Made by a program: the position numbers and the translations under genes
Shown: piece after piece, positions 35,857 through 43,841 of the stretch
How the letters are laid out: each line of letters starts with the position of its first letter
Numbering within the stretch: position 1 is the stretch's first letter
Assembly (NCBI GenBank): GCA_902588895.1
Contig: CACIRC010000008.1
Span: forward strand, 1 to 49,049
Direction of reading: 5' to 3'
DNA: 49,049 bases
Source: an uncultured Pelagibacteraceae bacterium
GTDB lineage: Bacteria > Pseudomonadota > Alphaproteobacteria > Pelagibacterales > Pelagibacteraceae
The notes under the pieces: generated by a model
Told to the model about the DNA's origin: nothing
Seen by the model: only the letters and a program-made list of their open reading frames with translations
Databases searched by the model: none

Positions 35857-36959
35857 TAATTTACTCCTTTCACATAATTTTTTTTATAAAATGGTAATGC
35901 GCAAACATTTGCTGGATGTTTTTTTCCTCTTACCTCAATCAAAATTTTAGTATCAACCTTTGAAAACTCTTTATCAACATAACCCATCGCTATAGGACCG
36001 TTTACACTTGGTCCAAACGTTCCACTAGTTATCTCACCAATTTGTTTATCTGTATCATCAAATATTTTTGTTTTTTCTCTTGCAATCAGTCTACCTTCGG
36101 GCTTAATCCCTACTCTTATTTGGCTTGCTCCATCTTGCATTTGGTTCATAATTTTTTTTGATCCAATAAAACCTCCATCTGATAATCTAGATTTTGAGAT
36201 TGCCCATCTAAGGTTTGCCTCAACTGGTGTTTTATTTATATCTAATTCGTGACCATATAAACATAATCCAGCTTCTAATCTCAAGGTATCTCTTGCCCCA
36301 AGTCCTATAAGTTGTGCTCCCTTTTCTATTAAATTTTCAACGAATTTTTCCGCTTTATCGTTAGAAATTGAAATTTCAAACCCATCTTCCCCTGTATAAC
36401 CTGATCTTGTGACAAATAATTTTTGATTATCAGAATCAAACCAATTTCCTGTCATAAAACTTAGTTGATCAACCCCATTTATAATTGAGTTTAAAATTTC
36501 AACAGATTTAGGTCCTTGAATTGCTATTAAAGATTTATTGTTATCTAAGTTCATTTTAAATTTTGAACCTAGTAAATTTGATAAAATCTCAAAATCTTTA
36601 TCTTTGCATGCAGCATTTAAGATAATTAAATACCCCTCCTCTATTTTAGTGATAATTAAGTCATCATAAATTCCAGCATCTTCATTCATTAAAAAACTAT
36701 ACTTAGAGCAGTTTTGTTTTAAATTTTTTAAATCTAATGGAAAAATTTTTTCTAATTCTTCTGTTAAACTTTCATCACCATATATAAATAATTGACCCAT
36801 ATGAGATACATCAAATATTCCAGAATTAGATCTTGTGAATTTATGTTCTTCAATAATGCCTTTGCTATACTGAATTGGCATTTCATAACCAGCGAATTCA
36901 ACAAACTTAGCATTGTTACTTTGATGAAGTTTATTTAGCGATGTTTTTTTTATTTCCAT
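35856..36959 (-). CDS. gcvT: Glycine cleavage system aminomethyltransferase, T protein
   Basis: GcvT moves the C1 unit from the aminomethyl-lipoyl arm to tetrahydrofolate, releasing ammonia. The 367-aa protein shows [18 protein letters not shown] and [10 protein letters not shown], the folate-binding motif [13 protein letters not shown], the [18 protein letters not shown] segment and the C-terminal [12 protein letters not shown]. It is the first gene of gcvTHP. Upstream is a tandem glycine riboswitch, and the start codon lies inside a sequence perfectly complementary to the inter-aptamer linker. It could also accept C1 units arising from demethylation of sarcosine. Confidence 0.97.
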   Translation of the reverse strand: MEIKKTSLNKLHQSNNAKFVEFAGYEMPIQYSKGIIEEHKFTRSNSGIFDVSHMGQLFIYGDESLTEELEKIFPLDLKNLKQNCSKYSFLMNEDAGIYDDLIITKIEEGYLIILNAACKDKDFEILSNLLGSKFKMNLDNNKSLIAIQGPKSVEILNSIINGVDQLSFMTGNWFDSDNQKLFVTRSGYTGEDGFEISISNDKAEKFVENLIEKGAQLIGLGARDTLRLEAGLCLYGHELDINKTPVEANLRWAISKSRLSDGGFIGSKKIMNQMQDGASQIRVGIKPEGRLIAREKTKIFDDTDKQIGEITSGTFGPSVNGPIAMGYVDKEFSKVDTKILIEVRGKKHPANVCALPFYKKNYVKGVN

Positions 36960-37044
36960 ATTAACTCTTCTGTACCCCCTCTGTCTTGGTGCCTGAGAGA
37001 TTTGCTCCTTCGGCGAGAATACTTCTCTTTCCAGAGTTAATATG
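36957..37044 (-). promoter_or_regulatory. Predicted translational expression platform of the gcvT glycine riboswitch
   Basis: On the RNA (minus strand) the 12 bases at 37044-37033 (CAUAUUAACUCU) are the exact reverse complement of the 12 bases at 36968-36957 (AGAGUUAAUAUG), which end in the gcvT AUG. Pairing would hide the start codon and the purine-rich site before it. The last four bases of the linker strand, CUCU, are also the 5' strand of helix P1 of aptamer 2 (CUCUG 37036-37032 with CAGAG 36983-36979). The two helices therefore exclude each other: glycine binding should stabilise P1 and free the start codon, an ON switch. No terminator hairpin is visible. Confidence 0.7.
36979..37036 (-). 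ncRNA. Glycine riboswitch aptamer 2 (gene-proximal)
   Basis: The minus strand has the conserved glycine-aptamer core: the CGCCGAAGGAGCAA block at about 37015-37002, followed by the CUCUCAGGCA block at 36999-36990 and the ACAGAG-like closing strand. Helix P1 is CUCUG/CAGAG. It is the second of two aptamers, 9 nt after the first, and lies 20 nt before the gcvT start. Glycine riboswitches before gcvT are established in SAR11. Confidence 0.93.
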
Positions 37045-37045
37045 T

Positions 37046-37113
37046 ACGGTCCTTTTGCCTGAGAGTTTCCGGGGTGGTTGCTCCTTCGGCGCTACAAAAG
37101 TAGTCTCTCCCGT
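37046..37113 (-). ncRNA. Glycine riboswitch aptamer 1 (promoter-proximal)
   Basis: The minus strand carries a second full aptamer: ACGG at 37113-37110 pairs with CCGU at 37049-37046 as P1, with the conserved blocks GCGCCGAAGGAGCAACC near 37092-37076 and ACUCUCAGGCAAAAGGACC near 37067-37048. Tandem aptamers like these bind glycine, in some systems cooperatively. The short linker to aptamer 2 doubles as the proposed anti-start strand. Confidence 0.95.
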
Positions 37114-37120
37114 ATATAAA

Positions 37121-37150
37121 TTTATAGCACATTTAAAATGTTTATGTGAA
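37121..37150 (-). promoter_or_regulatory. Predicted sigma70 promoter of gcvTHP
   Basis: On the minus strand TTCACA (37150-37145) and TATAAA (37126-37121) are separated by 18 bp, and the first aptamer begins about 8 nt beyond the -10 box. This fits a transcript that starts just at the riboswitch. The boxes lie in the 40-bp gap after the stop of the upstream DMT gene, so gcvTHP need not depend on the pxpBC transcript. Read-through from it is still possible, as no terminator is visible. Confidence 0.6.
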
Positions 37151-37152
37151 AT

Positions 37153-38025
37153 TTATTTAGCTACCTTTTTGACAAGTAATGGAGACAAAAACTGTATAAC
37201 AACCGCTGTTATAACTACCGCTCCACCAAAAAGCACTGTAAGTGGCGGATTTTCGTTTGCAAACATCCATGCCCACAAAGGTCCAAGGACAGCTTCTGTT
37301 AGCATAATAATTCCAACAAATGCTGAAGGAGTTGATCTTGCTCCAATTGTTATAAGTATAAATCCAAGTCCAACTTGAAAAAATCCTGCAATAAAACCTA
37401 AAAAAATATCATTTGTTGAAACCATAATACTCGGTGACATGAACAAACCTATTAGTGTTGCAAAAATTCCAGCAACCAATTGTAAAGGTATCATGTCGAC
37501 TTTTGGATATTTTCTGACAATTAAAATTAAGATTGCAAATGATATCGGCATGATAAATGCAACTAAGTTTCCAGTCATTTGACCTGGGGTTAGTGAACTT
37601 CCTAACATTAAAATGATACCAACTACTGCTGTAATAATGCAAGTTAATGTAATTTTTGAAATTTTTTCTTTTAAAAATACGTAACCAAAAATTGCTAAAA
37701 ACAAAGCTTGAGTTTGTATTATAAAGTTTGCATTAGCTACTGTTGTTTCGTACATAGCAAATACATAACTAGCAAATCCTATGGATAAAATTATACCTCC
37801 GAATAAACCTGGAATTCCAGATTTATAAAGAGCACTGAGAATTTTTCCTTTGTAAGTAAAGATTAAAAAAATTGTAATTACCCCAATAAAGAAAAGTGAT
37901 CTCCAAAATAATATTTGCCAAAGTGTAGATCCATTAAAAGACTTAACAATTAAACCTCCAAAACTTAATGCACAAGCTCCTAAAAAAACTAAAAAAGGGC
38001 CTGGTATTTTTGATAAAAAATTCAT
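37153..38025 (-). CDS. DMT superfamily (EamA) permease, 5-oxoprolinase-linked
   Basis: This 290-aa protein has ten predicted helices in two EamA repeats; the signature ending YVFLKEKIS closes the first and AFVGIIMLTEAVLGPLWAWMFANENP the second. Its ATG overlaps the pxpC stop by one base, so it is translationally coupled to the 5-oxoprolinase subunits. By that context it may move 5-oxoproline, glutamate or a related compound, but the fold does not tell. It is followed by the gcv promoter and riboswitch on the same strand. Substrate and direction of transport are unknown. Confidence 0.88.
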   Translation of the reverse strand: MNFLSKIPGPFLVFLGACALSFGGLIVKSFNGSTLWQILFWRSLFFIGVITIFLIFTYKGKILSALYKSGIPGLFGGIILSIGFASYVFAMYETTVANANFIIQTQALFLAIFGYVFLKEKISKITLTCIITAVVGIILMLGSSLTPGQMTGNLVAFIMPISFAILILIVRKYPKVDMIPLQLVAGIFATLIGLFMSPSIMVSTNDIFLGFIAGFFQVGLGFILITIGARSTPSAFVGIIMLTEAVLGPLWAWMFANENPPLTVLFGGAVVITAVVIQFLSPLLVKKVAK

Positions 38026-38969
38026 TAAATTTGTGATATTAAATTTTGAGTTTCCATTTCATATAACTTAAATAAAGTCTCTGCATCAGATAGATTAATC
38101 TCTTTAAATTTTACTTTTGAACCAGGAGACATCTGTACTAATCGGTCATAATCGACACTAGCCACGACTCCAATTTTTGGATAACCGCCAATAGTACCAT
38201 GATCTGAAAGCATTATAATTGGATTTCCGTCTGCTGGTACTTGGATTACACCTTTAATCAAACCCTCTGATTTTATGTTGGTATTCACAATATTATCAAT
38301 TTTAGGTCCCTCTAGTCTCATGCCCATTCTGTCTGAAAGTTTCGATACTGTGAATTCCTTTTCATAAAATATTTTTTTACCTTCTTCAGAAAAGTAATCA
38401 AAATTAGTGCCTTTGATCACCCTTATGTTTTCTATTTTGGTATTAATGTAACTAGTTTTTTTAATATCCTTATTTGAATTTATTTTTTTTAAATTAATTC
38501 TTTGCCCTACATCTAATTTTTTTCCATCATTAGATCCAATATTTGCTTTTGTATTTATAGAACAACTATTCCATTGAAATTTTAAATCGAACTCTCCACC
38601 TATTGCTAAATATCCATAAACTGATTTATTTGTAGATATGATATTTATCTCATCTCCATTTTCAATTTGATAGCTTTCGTAACAATTTCCCTCAATTTCA
38701 GTATCTTTTTTTTTAATTGAAAAAATTACATCTCCAGTAACAGCAAAATTAATTTTTTCTCCTGAATACTTTATGTGAGGACCTTGATATGCAAACTCTA
38801 TCACTGAAGAATCTAAATTATTATTAACAAGTTTATTAGCTATAAGGTAGTTTCTATTATCCATAGCACCACTAAATGGAATGCCAATATGATAAAGATG
38901 ATCCCTGCCTTTATCTTGAAAGGTAGTATTAATTCCAGGTCTGATTATATCTAGATAATTACTACTCAT
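38025..38969 (-). CDS. pxpC: 5-oxoprolinase subunit PxpC (biotin-dependent carboxyltransferase-like)
   Basis: PxpC, with PxpB and PxpA, hydrolyses 5-oxoproline (pyroglutamate) to glutamate with ATP. The 314-aa protein is of the KipA/urea-amidolyase domain family: GINTTFQDKGRDHLYHIGIPFSGAMD near the start and SDRMGMRLEGPKI and KSEGLIKGVIQVPADGNPIIMLSDHGTIGGYPKIG later. The length is typical. It overlaps pxpB by 8 nt and couples to the DMT gene by TAATG. The third subunit, pxpA, is divergent from pxpB just upstream, which completes the set. Confidence 0.92.
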   Translation of the reverse strand: MSSNYLDIIRPGINTTFQDKGRDHLYHIGIPFSGAMDNRNYLIANKLVNNNLDSSVIEFAYQGPHIKYSGEKINFAVTGDVIFSIKKKDTEIEGNCYESYQIENGDEINIISTNKSVYGYLAIGGEFDLKFQWNSCSINTKANIGSNDGKKLDVGQRINLKKINSNKDIKKTSYINTKIENIRVIKGTNFDYFSEEGKKIFYEKEFTVSKLSDRMGMRLEGPKIDNIVNTNIKSEGLIKGVIQVPADGNPIIMLSDHGTIGGYPKIGVVASVDYDRLVQMSPGSKVKFKEINLSDAETLFKLYEMETQNLISQI

Positions 38970-39636
38970 TATAATTTTTATACTGATCTAAAGTAATTTC
39001 CTTGAAAATTACTGTATCTCCTGGGTTAATTAGATTTGGTTTATCTTCTTTTGAACTATCAAAAACATCCAAAGGTGTGTTTCCTAAAATATTCCATCCA
39101 CCTGGGCTTTCAAATGTATAAATGTTTACAAATTGTTCAGTTAAGGCAACAGATCCCTTTGGCACTTTTACTCTTGGGGTTTCTAAACGTTGAGCTTGCA
39201 TATTCTCATCTAAGTCACCAAGAAAAGGCATGCCAGCAATAAACCCTGTCATGTAACAAAAATATTCCTTATTTAAAAAATTCTCTAAAATTTTTTCTCT
39301 ACTTAATTTTAATATTTCTTCCAATCTTTTAATATCCATTGAGAAATTTTCATGACAACAAACTGGTATTTCTAATTTTTTAGAATTTGTATCTATTGAG
39401 TCTTCAGCATTTATATTTTCAACATAATTTTTTACTTCTTTAAAATTTGTTTTTTTTAGATCATAAGAAATAATTAATTTATTATAAGAAGGTGTTAAAT
39501 TATTTATCCCTTCAAATTTTTTTTTTTTAATAGTTTTAAAATATTTTATAACTTGTGAATTAATTGATTTATTTACTTCATTACCAAAATCACAGTACAA
39601 AGCTGCGTCACCAAGATTTGATATATTTTTTATCAT
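38962..39636 (-). CDS. pxpB: 5-oxoprolinase subunit PxpB
   Basis: This 224-aa protein is of the KipI/PxpB family, the partner of PxpC in 5-oxoprolinase. It has the NLTPSYNKLIISYD segment, the family landmark YFCYMTGFIAGMPFLGDLDENMQ and VALTEQFVNIYTFESPGGWNILGNTPL near the C-terminus. It overlaps pxpC by 8 nt and diverges from pxpA with only 27 bp between start codons, so promoters must overlap or lie within coding sequence. In Bacillus the paralogue KipI regulates sporulation kinase, but with pxpA and pxpC present the metabolic role is preferred. Confidence 0.92.
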   Translation of the reverse strand: MIKNISNLGDAALYCDFGNEVNKSINSQVIKYFKTIKKKKFEGINNLTPSYNKLIISYDLKKTNFKEVKNYVENINAEDSIDTNSKKLEIPVCCHENFSMDIKRLEEILKLSREKILENFLNKEYFCYMTGFIAGMPFLGDLDENMQAQRLETPRVKVPKGSVALTEQFVNIYTFESPGGWNILGNTPLDVFDSSKEDKPNLINPGDTVIFKEITLDQYKNYNE

Positions 39637-39663
39637 GTCATGTTATACTTAACATTAGAGACT

Positions 39664-40443
39664 ATGGAAATTAATATAAATTGCGATTTAGGTGAAAAAT
39701 CAAAACATCATTCAAATAAGTATGATCCAGATTTACTAGAAATAGTTAATTCTGCAAATGTCGCATGTGGTTATCATGCAGGTGATAATGAGTCGATGAA
39801 TCAAGTAGTTCAAATTTCAAAAAAAAATGGTGTTAGTATTGGAGCGCATCCGTCATTTAATGACCCTGAAAATTTTGGAAGACAAAGAATAAATCTTCCA
39901 CCTAATGAGGTAAGGCAACTGATTATTGATCAATATGAAATTCTTCAAAAAATTGCCCAAGATCATGGGGAAAACGTCACTCATATAAAACCACACGGTG
40001 CTTTAAATAATATGGCTTGTGAAGATATTGATTTAGCAACTACATTAGCAAAAGCGATAAATGAGATTGGTAAAGATTTAATTTATTTGGTTCCTACTGG
40101 ATCTAAAATGGAAGAAGCGGCAAAAAAACTAGATATGCGAATTGCTTGTGAGATTTTTGCGGATAGAAATTATGAGGATGATGGCAACCTGGTTTCCAGA
40201 AAAAAATCACACGCTCTTATTACTGATCCAGAAGAAGCCAAAAAACACGTGCTAAATATGGTTAAAAATCAGTCACTTAATTGTCACAGTGGAAAGCAGA
40301 TACCTTGTGAAATTGACTCTGTATGCATACATGGGGATAACATAAGTTCGTTATCTACAGCAAAATCAATAAGAGAAAACTTGATAGAGAATGGATTACA
40401 ACTAAAACCTTTAAATAAAATGGAGAAATTTATAAATGATTAA
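39664..40443 (+). CDS. pxpA: 5-oxoprolinase subunit PxpA (LamB/YcsF family)
   Basis: PxpA is the third subunit of bacterial 5-oxoprolinase. The 259-aa protein begins INCDLGEKSKHHSN and has the conserved SANVACGYHAGD, GAHPSFNDPENFGRQ, IKPHGALNN and EIFADRNYEDDGNLVSR motifs of the LamB/YcsF family. I chose the ATG at 39664 because family proteins begin MxxxDLNCDLGE and a GAG-containing site precedes it; the in-frame ATG at 39640 would add eight residues and leave only 3 bp to the divergent pxpB start. It overlaps the next gene by 8 nt. Confidence 0.93.
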   Translation: MEININCDLGEKSKHHSNKYDPDLLEIVNSANVACGYHAGDNESMNQVVQISKKNGVSIGAHPSFNDPENFGRQRINLPPNEVRQLIIDQYEILQKIAQDHGENVTHIKPHGALNNMACEDIDLATTLAKAINEIGKDLIYLVPTGSKMEEAAKKLDMRIACEIFADRNYEDDGNLVSRKKSHALITDPEEAKKHVLNMVKNQSLNCHSGKQIPCEIDSVCIHGDNISSLSTAKSIRENLIENGLQLKPLNKMEKFIND

Positions 40444-40921
40444 AAGACTATTTATAATTTTATGCCTAACATTATTTGCTACAAACTCATTTTCTGCAGG
40501 ATCAGATCCTAAACCAGCAAAAGTAAAGACAGATTATGCAAAAGCTGTTGAGTCGATAAAGTGGGCCAAAAAATATGAAAAAAAAGGGAAACTTGAAAAA
40601 GCAAAAAAAAGATATGCTAAAGCTCAAAAACTGCTTTTAAAATCAAATTCTAAGAAACCTAATCAAGCTGATACTTTAAATTATTTAGGTTTCACTACTA
40701 GAAAACTTGGTGATTATGAAAATGGTGAAAAATATTATCTACAAGGTTTGGCGATTGAACCAAGCCATATAGGTATAAATGAGTACTTGGGTGAATTGTA
40801 TGTTGCAACAAACAGATTAGATTTAGCAAAAGAAAGATTAAAAATATTAGAAAACTGTAATTGTGAGGAATATACTGAATTAAAACAAATTATCGATGGA
40901 ACAAAAAAATCAAAATATTAA
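40436..40921 (+). CDS. Secreted TPR-repeat protein
   Basis: This 161-aa protein has a signal peptide (residues 1-21, cleavage after FSA) and a periplasmic part with two to three tetratricopeptide repeats, such as ADTLNYLGFTTRKLGDYENGEKYYLQGLAIEP. The region before the repeats is Lys-rich. TPRs mediate protein binding; no catalytic motif is visible. It overlaps pxpA by 8 nt, but a link to 5-oxoproline is not obvious. Its stop and that of the convergent dctM share the TTAA at 40918-40921. There is a Cys pair (NCNCEE) near the C-terminus whose role is unknown. Confidence 0.82.
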   Translation: MIKRLFIILCLTLFATNSFSAGSDPKPAKVKTDYAKAVESIKWAKKYEKKGKLEKAKKRYAKAQKLLLKSNSKKPNQADTLNYLGFTTRKLGDYENGEKYYLQGLAIEPSHIGINEYLGELYVATNRLDLAKERLKILENCNCEEYTELKQIIDGTKKSKY

Positions 40922-42228
40922 TTAATGTTTTGAACCATCTGTTGTGGCATCCATAAAGCTATCTCTGGAAAAATAACAACAAGAATTACTGCAAGGATCA
41001 TTAACATAAACAATGGGAATGCACTCCTTGCAATAAACCCCATATCTTTGTTAGCCATTCCTTGTAATACAAATAAATTGAATCCTACAGGTGGTGTAAT
41101 TTGAGCCATCTCAACTACTATAACCAAAAATATACCAAACCAAATCATATCAAAACCAGCTTGTCTAATCATTGGTTCAATAATTGCCATTGTAAGCACT
41201 ACGGCTGAAATTCCATCAAGAAACATTCCTAGAATAATATAAAAAATCATTAAAACAAAAATTAATACATAAGGCGATAGTTCCATATTTTGTATCCAAA
41301 TAGCTAAATTTCTTGGAAGACCAGTAAATCCCATTGCTAATGATAAAAATGTAGAGCCAGCCAAAATAAAAGCAATCATACAAGATGTTTTAGTTGCTCC
41401 TAACAAAGATTGTTTAAATGTTTTAATAGTCAAACTCTTTTGAAAGTAAGATAAAATTAATGCCCCTACTACACCTAAAGAAGCAGCCTCTGTCGCTGTT
41501 GCAACTCCAGTATATATTGACCCAATCACAGCTGATATTAAAATAATTACAGGTAACAATTGTTTGGATTTTTTAATTTTTTCTAAAAAAGAAAAATTTT
41601 CTACATACTTTGGCATACTTTCTTTATTTATTAAGGACCAGATAATCACGTAAGACATAAATATAAGTGCAATCATGATCCCTGGAATAATTCCTGCAAT
41701 AAAGAGCTTTGCAATAGACTCTTGGACAGTTACTCCATAAATAATTAATATTATTGAAGGAGGTATAAGAAGCCCTAAGGTTCCTGAGCCAGCTAGACTA
41801 CCTAACAAAATTTTTTCGGGATATTTTCTTTTTCTTAATTCTGGAATAGACATCTTGCCTACTGTTGCAACAGTTGCTGCTGAAGAGCCAGAAATTGCAG
41901 CAAAAAGTGCACAACCAACAACATTTACATGAATTAATCCACCAGGTAATTTTTGCATCCATGGTGATAATCCAGCAAATAAATTTTCAGATAATCTAGT
42001 CCTAAATAAAATTTCACCCATCCAAACAAATAACGGTAAAGCTGTTAATGTCCATGATGAGGAGGTTCCCCATATTGTAGTTGCCATAGCATCACCAACT
42101 GGTCTTGAAGTAAATAACATCATCCCAATTGTTGAAACTCCTATCATGCTTATGGCTACCCAGATGCCAGATCCAAGAAAAAATAATAGTACACTTATAA
42201 AAAATATTATGAGAAATATTTCAGTCAT
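40918..42228 (-). CDS. dctM: TRAP transporter large permease (DctM type)
   Basis: This 436-aa protein is the ion-coupled membrane subunit of a TRAP transporter, with about twelve hydrophobic helices. Characteristic segments are VNVVGCALFAAISGSSAATVATVG, GSLAGSGTLGLLIPPSIILIIYG and DMIWFGIFLVIVVEMAQITPPVGFNLFVLQGMA. It transports an organic acid with sodium once the substrate-binding protein DctP delivers it. The gene overlaps dctQ by 8 nt on the same strand. The substrate cannot be read from the permease. It ends by converging on the TPR gene with a shared stop. Confidence 0.94.
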   Translation of the reverse strand: MTEIFLIIFFISVLLFFLGSGIWVAISMIGVSTIGMMLFTSRPVGDAMATTIWGTSSSWTLTALPLFVWMGEILFRTRLSENLFAGLSPWMQKLPGGLIHVNVVGCALFAAISGSSAATVATVGKMSIPELRKRKYPEKILLGSLAGSGTLGLLIPPSIILIIYGVTVQESIAKLFIAGIIPGIMIALIFMSYVIIWSLINKESMPKYVENFSFLEKIKKSKQLLPVIILISAVIGSIYTGVATATEAASLGVVGALILSYFQKSLTIKTFKQSLLGATKTSCMIAFILAGSTFLSLAMGFTGLPRNLAIWIQNMELSPYVLIFVLMIFYIILGMFLDGISAVVLTMAIIEPMIRQAGFDMIWFGIFLVIVVEMAQITPPVGFNLFVLQGMANKDMGFIARSAFPLFMLMILAVILVVIFPEIALWMPQQMVQNIN

Positions 42229-42709
42229 TCTTATTTAAAATTGTTAAAATAAATTTATGTAAAACAGCAATAAAAAAGATTAAAGATCCGATTGCTACGC
42301 TAGTTTGAGGAATCCATATTAAAATCTCATCAGCACCTTCGCTTCTTTCTTGAAAATCATAGGAGATTAATAACATTTTCCATAAGTAAAAAGACAAATA
42401 GCCTGAAAAAATTGCTGCTACGGTCAAACACCACCGTTCCAAAAATTTCTTATAAGATGAAGAGGCTTTTTCTAGAAAAAGAGTAATTCGAATATGCCCA
42501 CCCTCAACAAAAGTAAATGCTAATGCATAAAAAGAAGCTGCGGCCATGCAGTAACCTGAGTACTCAGCTAAACCTCTTATATAAAAACCAAAAATTCTTG
42601 AGGAAATTCCAATCAAAATAAAAACTGCAACAAGAATTAAAAAAAAAGCAGCTAAATATCCTGAAAATTTATAAAGCTTATTTAAATTGTTATTTATTGA
42701 TTGAAACAT
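42221..42709 (-). CDS. dctQ: TRAP transporter small permease (DctQ type)
   Basis: This 162-aa four-helix membrane protein is the small subunit that partners DctM. It has the family pattern of a first helix, SSRIFGFYIRGLAEYSGYCMAAASFYALAFTFVEGGHIRITLFLE, and two further helices near the C-terminus. It starts just after a strong hairpin that separates it from dctP, so dctQM are probably expressed at a lower level than the binding protein. It overlaps dctM by 8 nt. Order dctP-dctQ-dctM is the common TRAP arrangement. Confidence 0.9.
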   Translation of the reverse strand: MFQSINNNLNKLYKFSGYLAAFFLILVAVFILIGISSRIFGFYIRGLAEYSGYCMAAASFYALAFTFVEGGHIRITLFLEKASSSYKKFLERWCLTVAAIFSGYLSFYLWKMLLISYDFQERSEGADEILIWIPQTSVAIGSLIFFIAVLHKFILTILNKND

Positions 42710-42714
42710 TTAAT

Positions 42715-42747
42715 AAAAAGGCCAACTTACTACAAGTTGGCCTTTTT
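42715..42747 (-). terminator. Hairpin between dctP and dctQ (attenuator/terminator)
   Basis: Bases 42715-42728 and 42734-42747 form a perfect 14-bp inverted repeat (core GGCCAACTT/AAGTTGGCC) with a 5-nt loop. On the dctPQM strand it is flanked by A8 and followed by a U-run, the form of an intrinsic terminator. Located between the binding protein and permease genes, it should allow partial read-through and protect the dctP mRNA 3' end, giving more DctP than DctQM. No other hairpin of this strength is visible in the window. Confidence 0.85.
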
Positions 42748-42758
42748 TTTAAGACTAT

Positions 42759-43730
42759 TTATTTGTATGCAGATAAAACTGCAGCACCTCTGTCCCCGGC
42801 TTTTGCTTTCCATTCTTCAGACATTGTTGCCCCAACTTTTTCAAAATGTTTTTTCAAAGCTGAATTAACTTCGCCTACTTCCATTCCAGCATCTGCTAAA
42901 GCTTTCTTATCTCCAGTATTACCTTGTTTAGATAATTCCCAACCTTTTTCTTCAGCAATCGCTGCTTGGTTCATTACTAGATCTTGAGTTGCTTTATCAA
43001 GCTTATTCCAAGCGGCTTTATTAGCTATGATCATGTTTTTTGGAAACCATGCTGCTATATCATAAAAATATTTAACACCATTTTCCCAAATCTTGCTATT
43101 TTTACCAGTTGTAGGAGAAGTAATCATACTTTCAACTGCACCTGTAGAAAAAGCTTGGCTAATTTCAGCTGCTTCAATTTTAGTTGGCGCCATTCCTGTT
43201 AACTCCGCAATTCTTATTGTTGCAGAGTTGTATGCTCTAAATTTTAATCCATTTAGATCACCAACTTTTTTAATTTGCTTTTTACTGTAAAGTCCTTGTG
43301 CAGGCCATGGCACTGCATAAAGAAATACCAATCCTTTTTCATCGAGACTCTTAACAATATATGGTTTTGAAGCTTCATATAATTTCATAGCATCATTATA
43401 AGTAGTTGCTAAGAAAGGTAATGAGTCAATTTCATATAAAGGATCTTCTTTTCCAAGAGCAGACATAAATCTTTCGCCAATAGGTGCTTGACCTGTTCTT
43501 ACGGCTCTGAAAATTTCACCACCTTTAAATAATGAACCACCTGGGTGAGTAACAATTGTAAGTTTTCCACCACTTTTTTCAGTTACATTCTTTGCAAATT
43601 CTGTTGCATTAGCAGAATGAAAGTTTCCAGCACCATAAGCTAGTGCCATATCCCATTTTTCAGCTAAAGAAATGTTTGCAAATAACAATACTGAAGTAAT
43701 TATAGATATAAATAATTTGAATAATTTCAT
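42759..43730 (-). CDS. dctP: TRAP transporter substrate-binding protein (DctP type)
   Basis: This 323-aa periplasmic protein has a signal peptide (about 1-23, cleaved after SLA) and the DctP fold: HSANATEFAKNVTEKSGGKLTI, GEIFRAVRTGQAPIGERFMSALG and the GLKFRAYNSATIRIAELTGMAP segment. That last stretch contains the arginine that usually binds the substrate carboxylate. TRAP binding proteins capture organic acids; the ligand is not determined. Adjacent 5-oxoprolinase genes make 5-oxoproline a candidate, since some TRAP binding proteins are known to bind it. It has the strongest ribosome binding site in the window, in line with high expression. Confidence 0.92.
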   Translation of the reverse strand: MKLFKLFISIITSVLLFANISLAEKWDMALAYGAGNFHSANATEFAKNVTEKSGGKLTIVTHPGGSLFKGGEIFRAVRTGQAPIGERFMSALGKEDPLYEIDSLPFLATTYNDAMKLYEASKPYIVKSLDEKGLVFLYAVPWPAQGLYSKKQIKKVGDLNGLKFRAYNSATIRIAELTGMAPTKIEAAEISQAFSTGAVESMITSPTTGKNSKIWENGVKYFYDIAAWFPKNMIIANKAAWNKLDKATQDLVMNQAAIAEEKGWELSKQGNTGDKKALADAGMEVGEVNSALKKHFEKVGATMSEEWKAKAGDRGAAVLSAYK

Positions 43731-43734
43731 CTAT

Positions 43735-43740
43735 CCTCCT
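43735..43740 (-). promoter_or_regulatory. dctP: Strong Shine-Dalgarno site of dctP
   Basis: The minus strand reads AGGAGG four bases before the dctP ATG, a near-perfect anti-16S match. Most genes in this window have weak or no visible site. Clear promoter boxes for dctP were not found in the rest of the divergent gap (43741-43804), although it is the natural place for them. Confidence 0.75.
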
Positions 43741-43804
43741 TTTTAAAAGTCATATTTAATTATTTCCTAAAGGCTAAATCAATAAAAATTTCACATCAGT
43801 CTAA

Positions 43805-43832
43805 TTGAAAATTTTACTGATTGTACTATTAT
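43805..43832 (+). promoter_or_regulatory. Predicted promoter of the TerC-like gene
   Basis: TTGAAA (43805-43810) and TATTAT (43827-43832) are separated by 16 bp, each one mismatch from consensus. Transcription would start near 43839. This places the TTG at 43821 upstream of the RNA start and favours the TTG at 43842 as start codon, on a nearly leaderless mRNA. Confidence 0.5.
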
Positions 43833-43841
43833 ATATTCATT

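Noticed and set aside
36986..37378. 130-aa plus-strand open frame across the gcvT leader
   Set aside because: It is antisense to the tandem riboswitch and the DMT gene, both of which are strongly supported, and its translation matches no family.
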